Assembly: GCA_012064385.1 (NCBI GenBank)
Contig: QRDG01001345.1
Location: 513,023 to 577,022, forward strand
DNA length: 64,000 nt
DNA from: Puccinellia tenuiflora
Taxonomy: Eukaryota; Streptophyta; Magnoliopsida; Poales; Poaceae
Direction of reading: 5' to 3'
The stretch's first letter is position 1; the number at the start of each line of letters is the position of its first letter. A program made the position numbers and the translations under genes. The notes below the pieces were generated by a model, which ran no database searches, had not been told where the DNA came from, and was given only the letters and a program-made list of their open reading frames with translations. Shown one piece after another: positions 23,220 to 34,034 of the stretch.

Positions 23220-23761
23220 ATTTAGAGTCGACAAAAACGTTAACGTGAAGGCGAATACCCGGGCATTCCCATACTCCTACCACTCGCGAAGAGAATGAGG
23301 ATGTTCCGAAATTTTTCAGACAATTTGTTCCTTTCAGACATACTAATTTTGTTCGAACCGCAAAACTGAACTACTACCGGTCATGGTGCCATCTCGATTT
23401 GTCCACTACCATTCACATTTCCATGGAAATGCACAGCATTTCGCTAGCATTTGCAATTCCTACAAGAGTCAACTGTCAACAGCGTGGTGGATCGCTGATA
23501 ACCACCCCCATATGGCACAGGGGTCAAAGCCATGGCAGCGGCAGCACGTCATCACAGAGCACCCGTGCCACATCCTCATTCTCATACTGTCCAGGCTAGC
23601 CCACCGCGCCCGATCGTGTGGCCCCACAACCTGGACAGTGGCATTTACCCCACGCGCACAGCACAACGACACTCGTCGTCGTCGCGGCAGCCGCTGTGGC
23701 GCACTCATTGCTGCTCTCTCTCGACTCGCATATTCTCCCCTGCCGGCCTCCCCTAATCCCT

Positions 23762-23790
23762 CCCCCCCCCCCCCCCCCCCCCCCCCCCCC
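23762..23790 (+). repeat. 29-base poly(C) tract upstream of MAPKKK start codon
   Basis: An uninterrupted run of 29 C lies 38 bp before the ATG at 23829, in the presumed 5' UTR or core promoter of the MAPKKK gene. The surrounding 23400-23828 has no other ORF and is the only candidate promoter region. No clear TATA box was found. Confidence 0.85.
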
Positions 23791-23828
23791 TTCGCGCGCC
23801 ACCGGCGACCCCTAGTAGGGACTCGGCG

Positions 23829-26800
23829 ATGCCCCTGTGGTGGCCCGGGAGGAAGTCCAGGTCCAAGGCCAAGCACAGGGCCGGCGCGAACCCCGCGCCG
23901 GCGGTCTCCTCACCGCGCAACTCCGTCGACGTCGGCACCTCCTCCGCCTACGCTTCCGCGTCCGCATGCGCCTCCCCATCGCCATCGACCCCGCGGCCGG
24001 GGGCTAAGCCGCGCGGCCTCGACTCGCAGGTAGGCGCCGTCTCGCGATGCGGCGGCGGCGGCGGCGGCGGAGGGACGGGGCTTCGGGTGGAGGGGCGGGG
24101 GCACCCGCTCCCGCGGCCGCGGCCGGAGTCCAAGTCAGCGCCGCTTCCCCTAGCGTCGTCCCAAGCAGCCGCGTGCGGGGGGTGCGCGTCTGCGGCGGCG
24201 TCGGCGTCCAGCGCGAGCTCGTCGGGATCGTTTGATGATGAGGAGGAGGATCACCGAATTTACAGGTAATTGGGCTATTTTTTTTATCATCTTCTATGAC
24301 TGCTGTTATTATCAGCGTAATTGCCACGTTTCAAACTGTGACTATTACTGAAGTTTGAGATGAATACTCGGGAATTGAGAGATTATTACTGATCCTGTGG
24401 GTGAAACTGCCTACGAACTCAGTGGGTGAACGCCTATGAAATAGAGGGGTTTTAAGTTGAGTGCGACCTCCAGGGAGTGACAAGTGAGGCTTCGCACCAA
24501 CTACAGCCGTTGACCTCTTCCCTGCTTGTTCTGCTTAGTCTGTTCAGGACCATTATCTTTGTTTAGTAGATGCAGTGGACTTGGGGAGTAAAGTCCCGAA
24601 GCGCGTGAGTCGTTCAACCAACCTTCTTTTGTTTATACTCTAGGCTAGATTGTCTACTCTAGAACATCCAATAGGAAACGGTGTCGAGGTCCCAGTAATA
24701 AGGACAACATTGTTTAACTTTGAAAACAATGATGCACTTCAAATAGATCTTATTCATTTTCGCCAAAAAATAAATATATATTTTATTCATCACGCAATGG
24801 TAAATTTGAGCACAATGATGCTGTTTGTTTTCCCCTTCTCTCTGTACTCTGTACTTGTGGAGGGTGTTTATTACTGTACTCTTGCCAAAATTGGCATGTA
24901 CTGTTCTCTGACAGTTTCATGTTGCGGTCCTTTAATATTCTGTGATATTTTCTGTTGGTTGGTGCAATCTCTAGATATACAGATCCAGTTGTCTACTCTA
25001 GAGGGAGGACTATGCCATCTGATGGGCTTAAGGGCATGGTGGAAGGCAAGCATTTTGCCTCATGCAGTGCTCTCCAGGAGCACCAAAAGTTCTTTGAGGT
25101 ACCTATCAACAATGTGGGAGAAGTTCATCCGCAAAGCTTTGAGCCTTCAACGAGTGAAGCCAGTCGCTCGCTTGGCAGAATGCCCGATGATGCATTCAGT
25201 GCAAGAACAGGAAGTCTTTCCCCTGGGCCAAGAGAACATGCTTTTTCTGCCAGTGATGCAAGTCAAAGAGATTTTGGTTTCAGCCCAAGGTCACCACTGA
25301 AAAGGATGGATGATCTGATGATTTCACCTCAACCCTTGCCCCTTCCTCCGGTCCCAGCTTCTAGCCTGCCCCTCACTTCATCTAGCATTGCTTCTACCCA
25401 ATCCCAATCGCAGTGGAAGAAGGGGAAGCTGTTAGGTAGCGGCACATTTGGCCAGGTGTACCTTGGATTCAACAGGTATGAAGGTACAGAGTACAATTCA
25501 AATTATTTTCAGCTAAAGTCCACATATTCATATAGAACGCACTCCCATACTAACTTTAATTACATCACACCATTAACGCACTCCCATCCGCATGCCTGTT
25601 GTCAAATTGTTTTGTCATTTGTTTGTAAAACAATGTAGTCTAATCTAGACATGCATGCATGAATGTTTGATACTGATGTGGAAACACATGTTCAACACGG
25701 TAAGCTTGTAAATGGGAAATCATAACTACTAGTATTAGATATATATATGGTTCAAAACTCCTTAACTGGAAAAGTGGTGTATGTTTCACGTTTTAGCACC
25801 AGATGCAAGTTTGCCTTGGAATTATCTGTGAAATTACTTCATTCTTGACGCCTCTATTGGTTATCTTCTGATTGATCTTGACTGTGTGTTATGTAGTGAA
25901 AGTGGGCAATTTTGTGCAATCAAGGAGGTACAAGTTATTTTGGATGATTCAAATTCGAAAGAACGCCTTAGGCAGTTGAATCAGGTTATTTGCGTACCCC
26001 ATCTGATTGATAAATTGCATATCTATCCGAAGCAACTGTATTGATTTTACACCTGGTGCATGCACCCATCCACTATCATGAGATCTTGTGCACCATGTAT
26101 CTTGTCGATTTTCTTTACTAACTTGTTATCTTTTTTTTTATTACCAGGAAGTAGATTTGCTTAGCCAACTCTCACACCAAAACATTGTGCAGTACTATGG
26201 AAGTGAACTGGTGAGGTTCATGTGATAAATGAATACACTACCATTTGAGTGTTGCGCAGGCACAATATTTATGTGTTTTCGTCCTACATGTTTTTGTTAT
26301 GGGTTCTTAGGGCCATTTTTTGTTCTGTGTCGCATGATCTGTTGGTAGTTAAGTAGAATGTTACTCACATAGTCACATGTAAGATAATGACGTGCAATGT
26401 GTCCACATGCTATGAAAAACTTTCTCTCTTTCAGAAGTCAGAATACTACCTCTTCTTCGTTTGGATGTGATAGGTAACGGTTATGCTAATGGTATAGTAG
26501 AGCTGAAAGCTTCACCTCAGTTTCCCTTGGATTTTATATTTTTTAATACTACCTCCGTAATTATGTAAGTAATTACCATTTTGTATGCATACACCTTGGA
26601 GTACTGATTATCACTTACCTACTTGTGTATTATTCTGGGCAGACTGACGAAGCTCTCTCCATCTATCTTGAATATGTTTCTGGCGGTTCAATTCATAAAT
26701 TACTAAGAGAGTATGGTCCTTTTAGGGAACCTGTGATCCGTAACTATACTCGGCAGATCCTTTCTGGACTTGCCTATTTGCATGGTAGGAATACTGTGCA

Positions 26801-29800
26801 CAGGTACTGTAGTGTGAACTATCGTACTCTGTTATTTTTCCTTGGTCAGAATTTAATATGAATCTAACTCCGTAATGCTTTGCTTGGCAGAGACATAAAA
26901 GGAGCAAACATACTTGTCGGCACTACTGGCGGTGTTAAACTTGCTGACTTTGGTGTGGCTAAACATGTATGCAGATTATCTTATTTTTTACAAGCGCTTT
27001 TGTTTTGTATATATATGTGCGTAGGGTCATTAGAAAACTCATTCACACATCCACATAAGTAATAAGCTTATCTCCTTGGCCAGTCAACCAAGCAACTCAG
27101 GGAATTATGTTTGAATCTCTCGCATATATCGGGGTTTGAACATAATCACTTGCATCGTTAGGTTGAGAGTAGTCACTAGTTAATGTATGTCTTATGCTTT
27201 TTGCTCTCATGCTTCTTCCACACTCTAGAAAAATTTCTCAACATAGGACTGGCAATGTGTTCTATATGATTAAAGTAACATATATTTGTGATTTTTTAGA
27301 GCCTCAAGGATGGAGTGGTGGAAGTCAAGAGACAAGGGGACCGGATTATCCTAGTCAAGCTGGTTGTTGGGGACTTAGTCCTCAATGTTATCAGTGCGTA
27401 TGCCCCGCAGATAGGCCAGAATGAGAGCACCAAGAGAGAGTTCTAGGAAGGCCTCGAGGACTTGGTTAGGAGTGTACCTACTGGTGAGAAGCTCTTCATA
27501 GGAGGAGACCTCAATGGCGGTTTTGAAGGGGTGCATGGTGGCTTTGGCTATGGTATCCGGAACCAAGAAGGAGAAGACATCTTAAGCTTCGCTTTAGCCT
27601 ACGACATGGTCGTAGCTAACACCCTCTTTCAGAAGAGAGAATCCCACCTAGTGACTTTCAGTAGTGGGCAACACTCTAACCAGATTGATTTTGTCCTCTC
27701 TAGAAGGGAAGACAAACGAGCTTGCCTTGATTGTAAGGTGATACCTGGAGAGAGTGTGGTCCCTCAACATAAGCTGGTGGTGGCTGACTTCCGCTTTCGG
27801 ATTCGTATCCAGCGGGACAAGCACGCCAAAGTCGCTAGAACGAAGTGGTGGAAGCTAAAGGGGGAGGAAGCTCAGACTTTCAAGGAGAGGCTTATTAGGG
27901 AGGGCCCTTGGGAGGAAGGAGGCGATGCAAACAATATGTGGATGAGGATGGCGAGTTGCATTCGGAAGGTGGCTTCAGAGGAGTTTGGGGTGACCAGGGG
28001 AAGGAGAAGCGATGCTAAGGATACCTGGTGGTGGAATGTTGAGGTCCAGAAGGCTATTAAGGAGAAGAAGGACTGTTTCAGATGCCTATATCTAGACAGG
28101 AGTGCAGCCAACATGGAGAAGTACAAGGGGGCAAAGAAGGCCGCGAAGCGAGCGGTGAGCGAGGCAAGGGGTCGGGCGTATGAGGACATCCACCGGCGTT
28201 TAAGCTCGAAGGAAGGCGAAAGGGACATCTATAAGATGGCCAAGATCCGGGAGAGGAAGACGAGGGATGTCAACCAAGTCAAATGCATCAAGGATGGAGC
28301 GGATCAACTTCTTGTGAAGAATGAAGAGATCAAGCGTAGATGGCGAGAGTACTTCGACAACCTCTTCAATGGAGAGAATGAGAGCTCTACCTTCCAGCTA
28401 GACGACTCCTTTGATGATACCAGTAGACGCTTTGTCCGACGTATCCAGGAGTCTGAGGTCAAGGAGGCATTGAAGAGGATGAAAGGAGGCAAGGCGATGG
28501 GCCCTGATGGTATTCCCATGGAAGTATGGAGAGGCCTCGGAGACATAGCGATAGTATGGCTAACTAAGCTTTTCAACCTCATTTTTCGGGCAAACAAGAT
28601 GCCCGAAGAATGGAGGCGGAGTACATTAGTGTCAATCTTCAAGAACAAGGGAGATGTTCAAAGTTGCACTAATTACCGTGGAATTAAGCTGATGAGCCAT
28701 ACAATGAAGCTATGGGAGAGAGTCTTTGAGCATCGCTTAAGAAGTTTGACAAGCGTGACCAAAAATCAATTTGGTTTCATGCCTGGAAGGTCTACCATGG
28801 AAGCCATCTTCTTGGTACGACAACTTATGGAGAGATACATGGAGCAAAAGAAGGACCTCCATATGGTGTTCATTGACTTGGAGAAGGCCTATGATAGGAT
28901 ACCACGAAATGTCATGTGGTGGGCCTTGGAGAAACACAAAGTCCCAACAAAGTACATCACCCTCATTAAGGATATGTATGATAATGTTGTGACAAGTGTT
29001 CGGACAAGTGATGGCGACACTGATGACTTTCCAATTAAAATAGGACTGCACCAAGGTTCAGCTTTGAGCCCTTATCTTTTTACTTTGGTGATGGATGAGG
29101 TCACAGGGGATATACAAGGAGATATCCCATGGTGTATGCTCTTTGCGGATGATGTGGTGCTAGTTGATGATAGTCGGGCGGGGGTTAATAGGAAGTTAGA
29201 GTTGTGGAGGCGGACTCTGGAATCGAAAGGCTTTAGGCTTAGTAGAACTAAAACTGAGTACATGAGGTGCAGTTTTAGTACTACTAGGCAGGAGGAGGAA
29301 GAAGAGGTTAGTCTTGATGGGCAGGTGGTACCTGAGAAAGACACCTTTCGATATTTGGGGTCTATGTTGCAGAAGGATGGTGATATCGATGAAGATGTGA
29401 GCCATCGGATCAAGGCAGGTTGGATGAAGTGGCGCCAAGCTTCTGGCGTCCTCTGTGACAGGGATAGTGGCACAAAAGCTAAAAGGCAGGTTCTATAGGA
29501 CGGCGATCCGTCCTGCGATGTTGTATGGCGCAGAATGTTGGCCAACCAAGAGGCGGCATATCCAAAAACTAGGTGTAGCAGAGATGCGCATGTTGAGATG
29601 GATATGTGGCCACACAAGAAAGGACCGGGTCCGGAATGATGATATACGTGAAAGAGTTGGCGTAGCACCAATTGAAGAGAAGTTTGTCCAACACCGTCTA
29701 AGATGTTTTGGACATATACAACGTAGGCCTCCAGAAGCGGCGATGCATATTAGAAGGATAAAGCGGGCTGAGAATGTTAAGAGGGGTCATGGTAGACCAA

Positions 29801-31916
29801 ACTTGTCATGGGATGAGTCCGTTAAGAGAGACATGAAGGATTGGAACGTCACTAAAGAACTAGCCATGGACAGGGGTGCGTGGAAGTTAGCTATCCACGT
29901 GCCAGAACCATGACTTGGTTTCGAGATCTTATGGGTTTCAACTCTAGCCTACCCAACTTGTTTGGGACTAAAAGGCTTTGTTGTTATTGTTATTATTATA
30001 TATTTGTGATTTTTTAATACCATTTCATGCAATCGTCAAGGAAAAACTACCATAGTTTGCTTCGTCCTCCATCTCACATAATTGCTTATGATGAAACTTG
30101 AAACAGATATCATCTTTTGCTGAAATACGCTCTTTCAGAGGAAGCCCATACTGGATGGCTCCAGAGGTATGCTGTTTTCCAGTTATGCCTTTTGAAGAAA
30201 TTCTCTGTCTATGATTTACACTTCTACTCCAAAATCTGCAGGTCATAATGAATAACAAAGGGTACAGTCTTGCGGTTGATATCTGGAGCCTTGGTTGTAC
30301 AATTATTGAAATGGCAACTGCTAGACATCCTTGGCATCCATACGAAGATGTATGCTTTTAGTTCATGTTATACTTTGATGAAAATTTTCTGCTTTCCTGT
30401 CATTTCCCTCCTTGTAGTTGAAGTAAATGTGGCCGGAAGCCCCAAATAGAGCTCAAGCTCTGGGGACCCATTTTTAGAAAAAAAATAATAAAAAACTGCA
30501 TTTGTATGTTCCAAAAAAATCTAGAAACAAATTCCTAGGTGTAGATAATGTTGAACTCTACCAGTGCGCAAAATCTCAAAGCAAAATTCGTTTTATTCTA
30601 GGCTAGACAAAAATGACAAATCTGACAAAATTTCAAGTTGTGAAGAAATGTGCACTGTTCACCGCATCCAGATCCACACATTTGTCATTTTCTCAGCCTA
30701 GAATACAAGGAATTTCTGATTGGTTTTTTGCACACTAGTTGAGTTCATCATTATCTCATCTTGGATTTTTTCCCCGAACTTTTTGAAACTCACAAATGTC
30801 GTTTTTGAATTTTTCAAAAAAGAGCTCCCCTGAGCTCCAAAACATCGCACTCCAGTCGGCTTTCTATTCTGATGGTGGAACAGCAACCATCTTCTCTGAT
30901 ACTTGGTCTTGCAGGTACCTGCACTATTTAAGATTGCAAACAGTAAAGATACACCAGAAATTCCAGAAAGTATTTCGAAAGAAGGAAAAGATTTCCTGAG
31001 TTTGTGCTTAAAGCGTGATCCAGCGCAGCGCCCCTCTGCATCACAGTTACTGGGTCACCCTTTTGTTAATGACCATCAAGCAATAAGAGCCGCAAAATGC
31101 AGGGAAACTCCGTTGAGTAATGGACTATCTTCCCCTGTGGAGGCAAGACATAGAAAGGTATTTTCTTCTTTCTTCAAGCTTTCTGCCCATTTTAATGTAT
31201 GTTTTCCAAGAATTCTTGACATTTCCAAATACTATGTTCTGCTTTTTCCAAGCACTAGTAAAAAAAATCGAAGCTTACTTTTTAAAGCTAGTCTGGAAAC
31301 TAAATCTCGTGACAACATTTGTTAGTAACAGTGGAGTAATTGGTTACAAATCAAACAGCCAATATTCTTTAGATAATCTTGCCTTTTGGTTTTGGGAGAA
31401 TATTTGAGCACCTCTTTTTTAGAGTCTGATACTCAGTTTACATCATGCCTATATGCTGATTATGTTTGCAATGCCACAAATTTGATTCAGTCAAACAGAG
31501 AATCTTTAACAAAGAGAGGGATTGCCCCTCTACGGGATATTGGAGAACTGCGCGCGAGAGATTTTACTGGATTTGCCACAGCTTATCCTTCGCCTCACAA
31601 TACCTCCAGGTACAGTAACCTACGTTTGACCAGTTTTTTCAATCCATCCTCGTGTCCAAGCATCTAGACTGACAACCAACCATCTTCATGTAGCCGACCT
31701 ATTGCTGCAAGAACAAACATGTCTCTGCCAGTGTCCCCGTGTTCGAGCCCGTTGCGGCAGTTCAAGCAATCAAACTGGAGTTGCCTACCTTCCCCGTCGC
31801 ACCCAGTGGATTACATGCAGAACCAGATGAGACTAGGCACGGTGGTTCCAGATCCTTGGCTAGACATCGGCCAGTTGAGACCCCTGAACCCATATGGCTC
31901 ACCGAGGAGATTCTAA
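23829..31916 (+). CDS. MEKK-class MAP kinase kinase kinase (YDA/MAPKKK3-like)
   Basis: This kinase phosphorylates MAPK kinases in plant stress and developmental MAPK cascades. I read 11 coding exons: 23829-24265, 24975-25475, 25897-25984, 26148-26210, 26643-26803, 26891-26966, 30107-30166, 30242-30349, 30915-31157, 31425-31609, 31694-31916. All have GT-AG borders and consistent phases; total is 714 codons plus TAA. The N-terminus is MPLWWPGRKSRSK, followed by a Ser/Pro/Ala-rich regulatory region with GHPLPRP. The kinase domain has GKLLGSGTFGQVYLGF (P-loop), CAIKEV (Lys), HRDIKGANIL (catalytic loop), DFGVAKH and GSPYWMAPE. The C-terminal tail has SLPVSPCSSPLRQF and ends GSPRRF, as in AtMAPKKK3/YDA relatives. 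All catalytic residues are present and no stop or frameshift was found. Intron 6 (26967-30106) is swollen by a LINE. The family is firm; the exact orthologue is not. Confidence 0.93.
27299..29997 (+). mobile_element. 5'-truncated RTE-like LINE in MAPKKK intron 6
   Basis: The element is flanked by a 19-bp target duplication, ATATATTTGTGATTTTTTA, at 27280-27298 and 29998-30016. It lies in the same orientation as the host gene. The 3' end is a TTG/TTA-rich simple tail (TTTGTTGTTATTGTTATTA) instead of poly(A), as in plant RTE-clade LINEs. The 5' end starts inside the endonuclease domain. The host gene's splice sites are untouched. Confidence 0.93.
27300..29913 (+). pseudogene. LINE endonuclease-reverse transcriptase ORF, broken
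   Basis: The reading opens in the C-terminal half of an APE-type endonuclease (NVISAYAPQIGQ, FIGGDLNG, SNQIDFVLSRR). Reverse transcriptase follows: GGKAMGPDGIPMEVWR, NYRGIKLMSHTMKLWERV, QFGFMPGRSTMEAI, FIDLEKAYDRIPR, LHQGSALSPYLF, and the catalytic FADDVVLV at about 29141-29160. The C-terminal region has AECWPTKRRHIQKL and MLRWICGHTRKDR. A TAG stop at 27444-27446 and a frameshift near 29460-29498 interrupt it, and the N-terminus is absent. It is therefore dead as an autonomous element. Confidence 0.9.
30435..30855. mobile_element. possible MITE in MAPKKK intron 8
   Basis: Intron 8 contains AGCTCAAGCTCTGGGG near 30453 and an inverted relative, AGCTCCCCTGAGCTCC, near 30821-30838. The AT-rich interior contains a long imperfect inverted repeat, for example GAATAAAACG-type segments near 30585 against 30700. 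This is the layout of a foldback MITE. Ends and target duplication were not resolved. Confidence 0.35.
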
Positions 31917-32432
31917 GTCTGATCTGTAATAGTCGCCGGCGGTTTCGCGTTTCCGTTTGTAGCACCTCCGATAGGCCTGTTCTTGTCTGAGTGTGCAGTT
32001 TTGCTTTGTAACCTGGGTTCTGCATCTTGTATGTGTTTCGCTGTTGTTGGCGTTATTAATTTAACGCTGGGCGTTTTGGCCTGTTATTTAAAAAGATATT
32101 TAGACATTTGAGGGAAAAAGGGTAGGGATGCAAAGATGTTTTGATCGACAAAATCTCCTGTAATTATGCCTATTCTGATCCGACTGATTCACTGTAAAGA
32201 AGAAAACGTGGTGCAACTGATGTACTGTACAATGTTGACGTTGTACTCTCTGCTGAATTTGTAAACGGTCATTATGTAGCCTATAATTTAGAAATACAGG
32301 TAACCCTCAACTTCAGTGATGTGATTTTGATGTATCATGGACTTTTAAGGCTGTAGAGATGACCTGCCATTGCCAGCAACAACTGGCCAATTTATTTTTG
32401 TTCCCGCGTCTGCTTCTCGCTATTATAAGATA
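31917..32432 (+). other. MAPKKK 3' UTR and downstream flank
   Basis: This stretch follows the stop codon. It is T-rich with several AATAAA-like variants but no exact canonical signal that I would commit to. No other gene is visible. Transcript end is unknown. Confidence 0.4.
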
Positions 32433-32590
32433 CTCCCTCCGTTCCATAATATAAGATGTTTTAGCTATTTCACATGTGTCTAGATTCGGACTAAAAGTAG
32501 TGTATATGTATACTAAAACATATCTATATACATCTGTCCCACTTTCCATTCATAAAAGCTAAAACATCTTATATTTAGGAACGGAGGGAG
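32433..32590. mobile_element. Stowaway MITE (Tc1/mariner)
   Basis: This 158-bp foldback element has terminal repeats CTCCCTCCGTTCC and GGAACGGAGGGAG and is flanked by TA on both sides (32431-32432, 32591-32592). The inner arms (ATATAAGATGTTTTAGCT and its complement) continue the hairpin. These are hallmarks of Triticeae Stowaway elements. Confidence 0.95.
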
Positions 32591-32899
32591 TAGTACATAA
32601 TACTCCCGTACTTGAGATGTCCGGTAATATTTATGTAGCCAGCCAAAGCCCTATGACATTGCACTTGCATTGCCAAGACTGTTTACCATCGTTAATCCTA
32701 CTATACTTGATATATCTCATAATTTATGTAGCGGCACGCAAACTGTTAGGTTCTTTTTGCCATGGAGTGCTACATCATCATAGAAAAAAGGCAAAATGTA
32801 AAAGTACAAATCTATTTTATAGTTCAGTACATTTGCGTGTTACATCATCAAAGAAGAAATGAAAATATAAAAATATTTCATTCTTATTTAAGTGCTTTT

Positions 32900-32923
32900 G
32901 CGGTGAGCGTGGATCAAACAAGC

Positions 32924-32966
<43 letters not shown>

Positions 32967-32971
32967 CCCGC
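32900..32971 (-). tRNA. tRNA-Phe(GAA), T-arm degenerate
   Basis: The 72-nt minus-strand sequence folds as a cloverleaf with acceptor GCGGGGA...TCACCGC, D-arm GCTC...GAGC, anticodon loop CTGAAGA (GAA) and no intron. It reads like cereal tRNA-Phe except in the T-arm. The stem is GCTTG against CACGC, losing one pair. The loop is TTTGATC instead of TTCGATC, which removes the nearly universal C56 that pairs with G19. The acceptor mismatch (G against A) is normal for plant tRNA-Phe. It is probably a decaying copy. Confidence 0.85.
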
Positions 32972-33573
32972 TTATTTGGTGAAATGTAGACAGCGTTCTA
33001 TTTGTCATTATAATCAATTATTCGATCTATTTCACTGGAACTGTAAAATGAGTCCTTAGAGCATCTCTAGCAGTGACCGAAAACGCCCCGAACTTAAAAA
33101 ATAACCGCCCGATACGGTCCACGCGAGAAAAAATGAGGCAGACCAGCGACCAAAAAAGTGCCCGACCCGTAAAAAAAAAATCGGGCGCTCGAGAACTCCC
33201 CCCCCCCCCCCCCCCCCCCGAAACCGAGTATACGCGGTTTTCTCCTCCGAACCGACGGTGCCTGGAAAACCTGCGAGGCGTTGGCGGGAGGGACATTTCA
33301 GCTCCGCGTCGGGTAGTTCCTCTTCCCCCCTGAGTCGCTGCCGCCGCCGCCACCCGCCGTCCTCGATTTCGGCCATTTCCCACCGTATCTCCTCCCGCCG
33401 AGTCGCCGCCAAATCGCCGCCGCACCGGATCCAACTCGCCCGCCCCCGATTCCGGCCGTTCCCCGACCAGTCTCCGCCGCCGAACCGGATCCGTCGGTGA
33501 GTTACTTTCCGTTCGATCCCGGTCGATTTTCCGGTGGATTTGTTGTTGATTTCTCCCCCCGTGTTCGTTTTAG

Positions 33574-33741
33574 ATGGAGTTGAGCCCGTGCGACCAATTT
33601 TTGCTCGAGGACTCGTCCGAGTCCGACGACTCGGACGTTGAGATGCTTCTCGCCAACCACCGGCAGCAAATGGCGGTGGTGGTCCTCGCCATGAAGGAGT
33701 TCGATTTGAACCATTATTTCTTTGAACCATTATTTATTTGA
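33574..33741 (+). pseudogene. Harbinger transposase N-terminal remnant
   Basis: The ATG at 33574 gives 55 codons beginning MELSPCDQFLLEDSSESDDS, with acidic wording typical of grass Harbinger transposase N-termini, then VEMLLANHRQQMAVVVLAMKE. After KEF the frame falls into a short duplicated GAACCATTATTT segment and stops. This is the internal deletion breakpoint. No DDE residue remains. Confidence 0.65.
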
Positions 33742-33842
33742 ATTCGGTTTGTATTGGATTACTTCATATTGATTTTATATTGCTTTAATATTTTTAAAGT
33801 CGAATGATACATATCTGTTGAAATGTGGAGGAATATGCGTTA

Positions 33843-33962
33843 TACGGGCCGAAAACGGCTGCGCGCAGAACAGAAACCGAAAGCCAAGCGGTAAAACAGA
33901 ATATTCTGTTTTACCGCTCGCCTTTCGGTTTCTGCTCTGCTGCAGCCGTTTTCAGCCCGTAA
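33843..33962. repeat. 120-bp palindrome centred on 33902/33903
   Basis: The core AGCGGTAAAACAGAAT is followed by its exact complement, giving a perfect 32-bp palindrome. Arms of about 60 nt on each side stay largely complementary (ACGGGCCGAAAACGGCTG on the left, CAGCCGTTTTCAGCCCGT on the right). It lies in the 3' subterminal part of the Harbinger element. Confidence 0.9.
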
Positions 33963-34034
33963 AACGTGTAAAACGCGAACCGAAAAACGTGTTTTCGGTT
34001 CCGGCGTTTTCGATTACTGCTAGAGATGTTCTTA

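Larger units (their letters stand above)
33059..34031 (+). mobile_element. internally deleted PIF/Harbinger element
   Basis: Terminal inverted repeats start GAGCATCTCTAGCAGTGACC on the left and end ACTGCTAGAGATGTTC on the right, flanked by TTA on both sides (33056-33058, 34032-34034). TTA duplications are diagnostic of PIF/Harbinger. The 973-bp element keeps a GC-rich 5' leader with a 22-C run (33198-33219) and the first exon of a transposase-type gene. It then has a short AT-rich stretch and a large palindrome (33843-33962). The catalytic part is missing. Confidence 0.9.

Noticed and set aside
24030..24092. Possible short intron after the exon-1 CAG at 24029
   Set aside because: The frame stays open to 24265 and the continuation contains the family's GHPLPRP and SSGSFDD wording; the total phase works only with exon 1 ending at 24265 or an equal-phase alternative.
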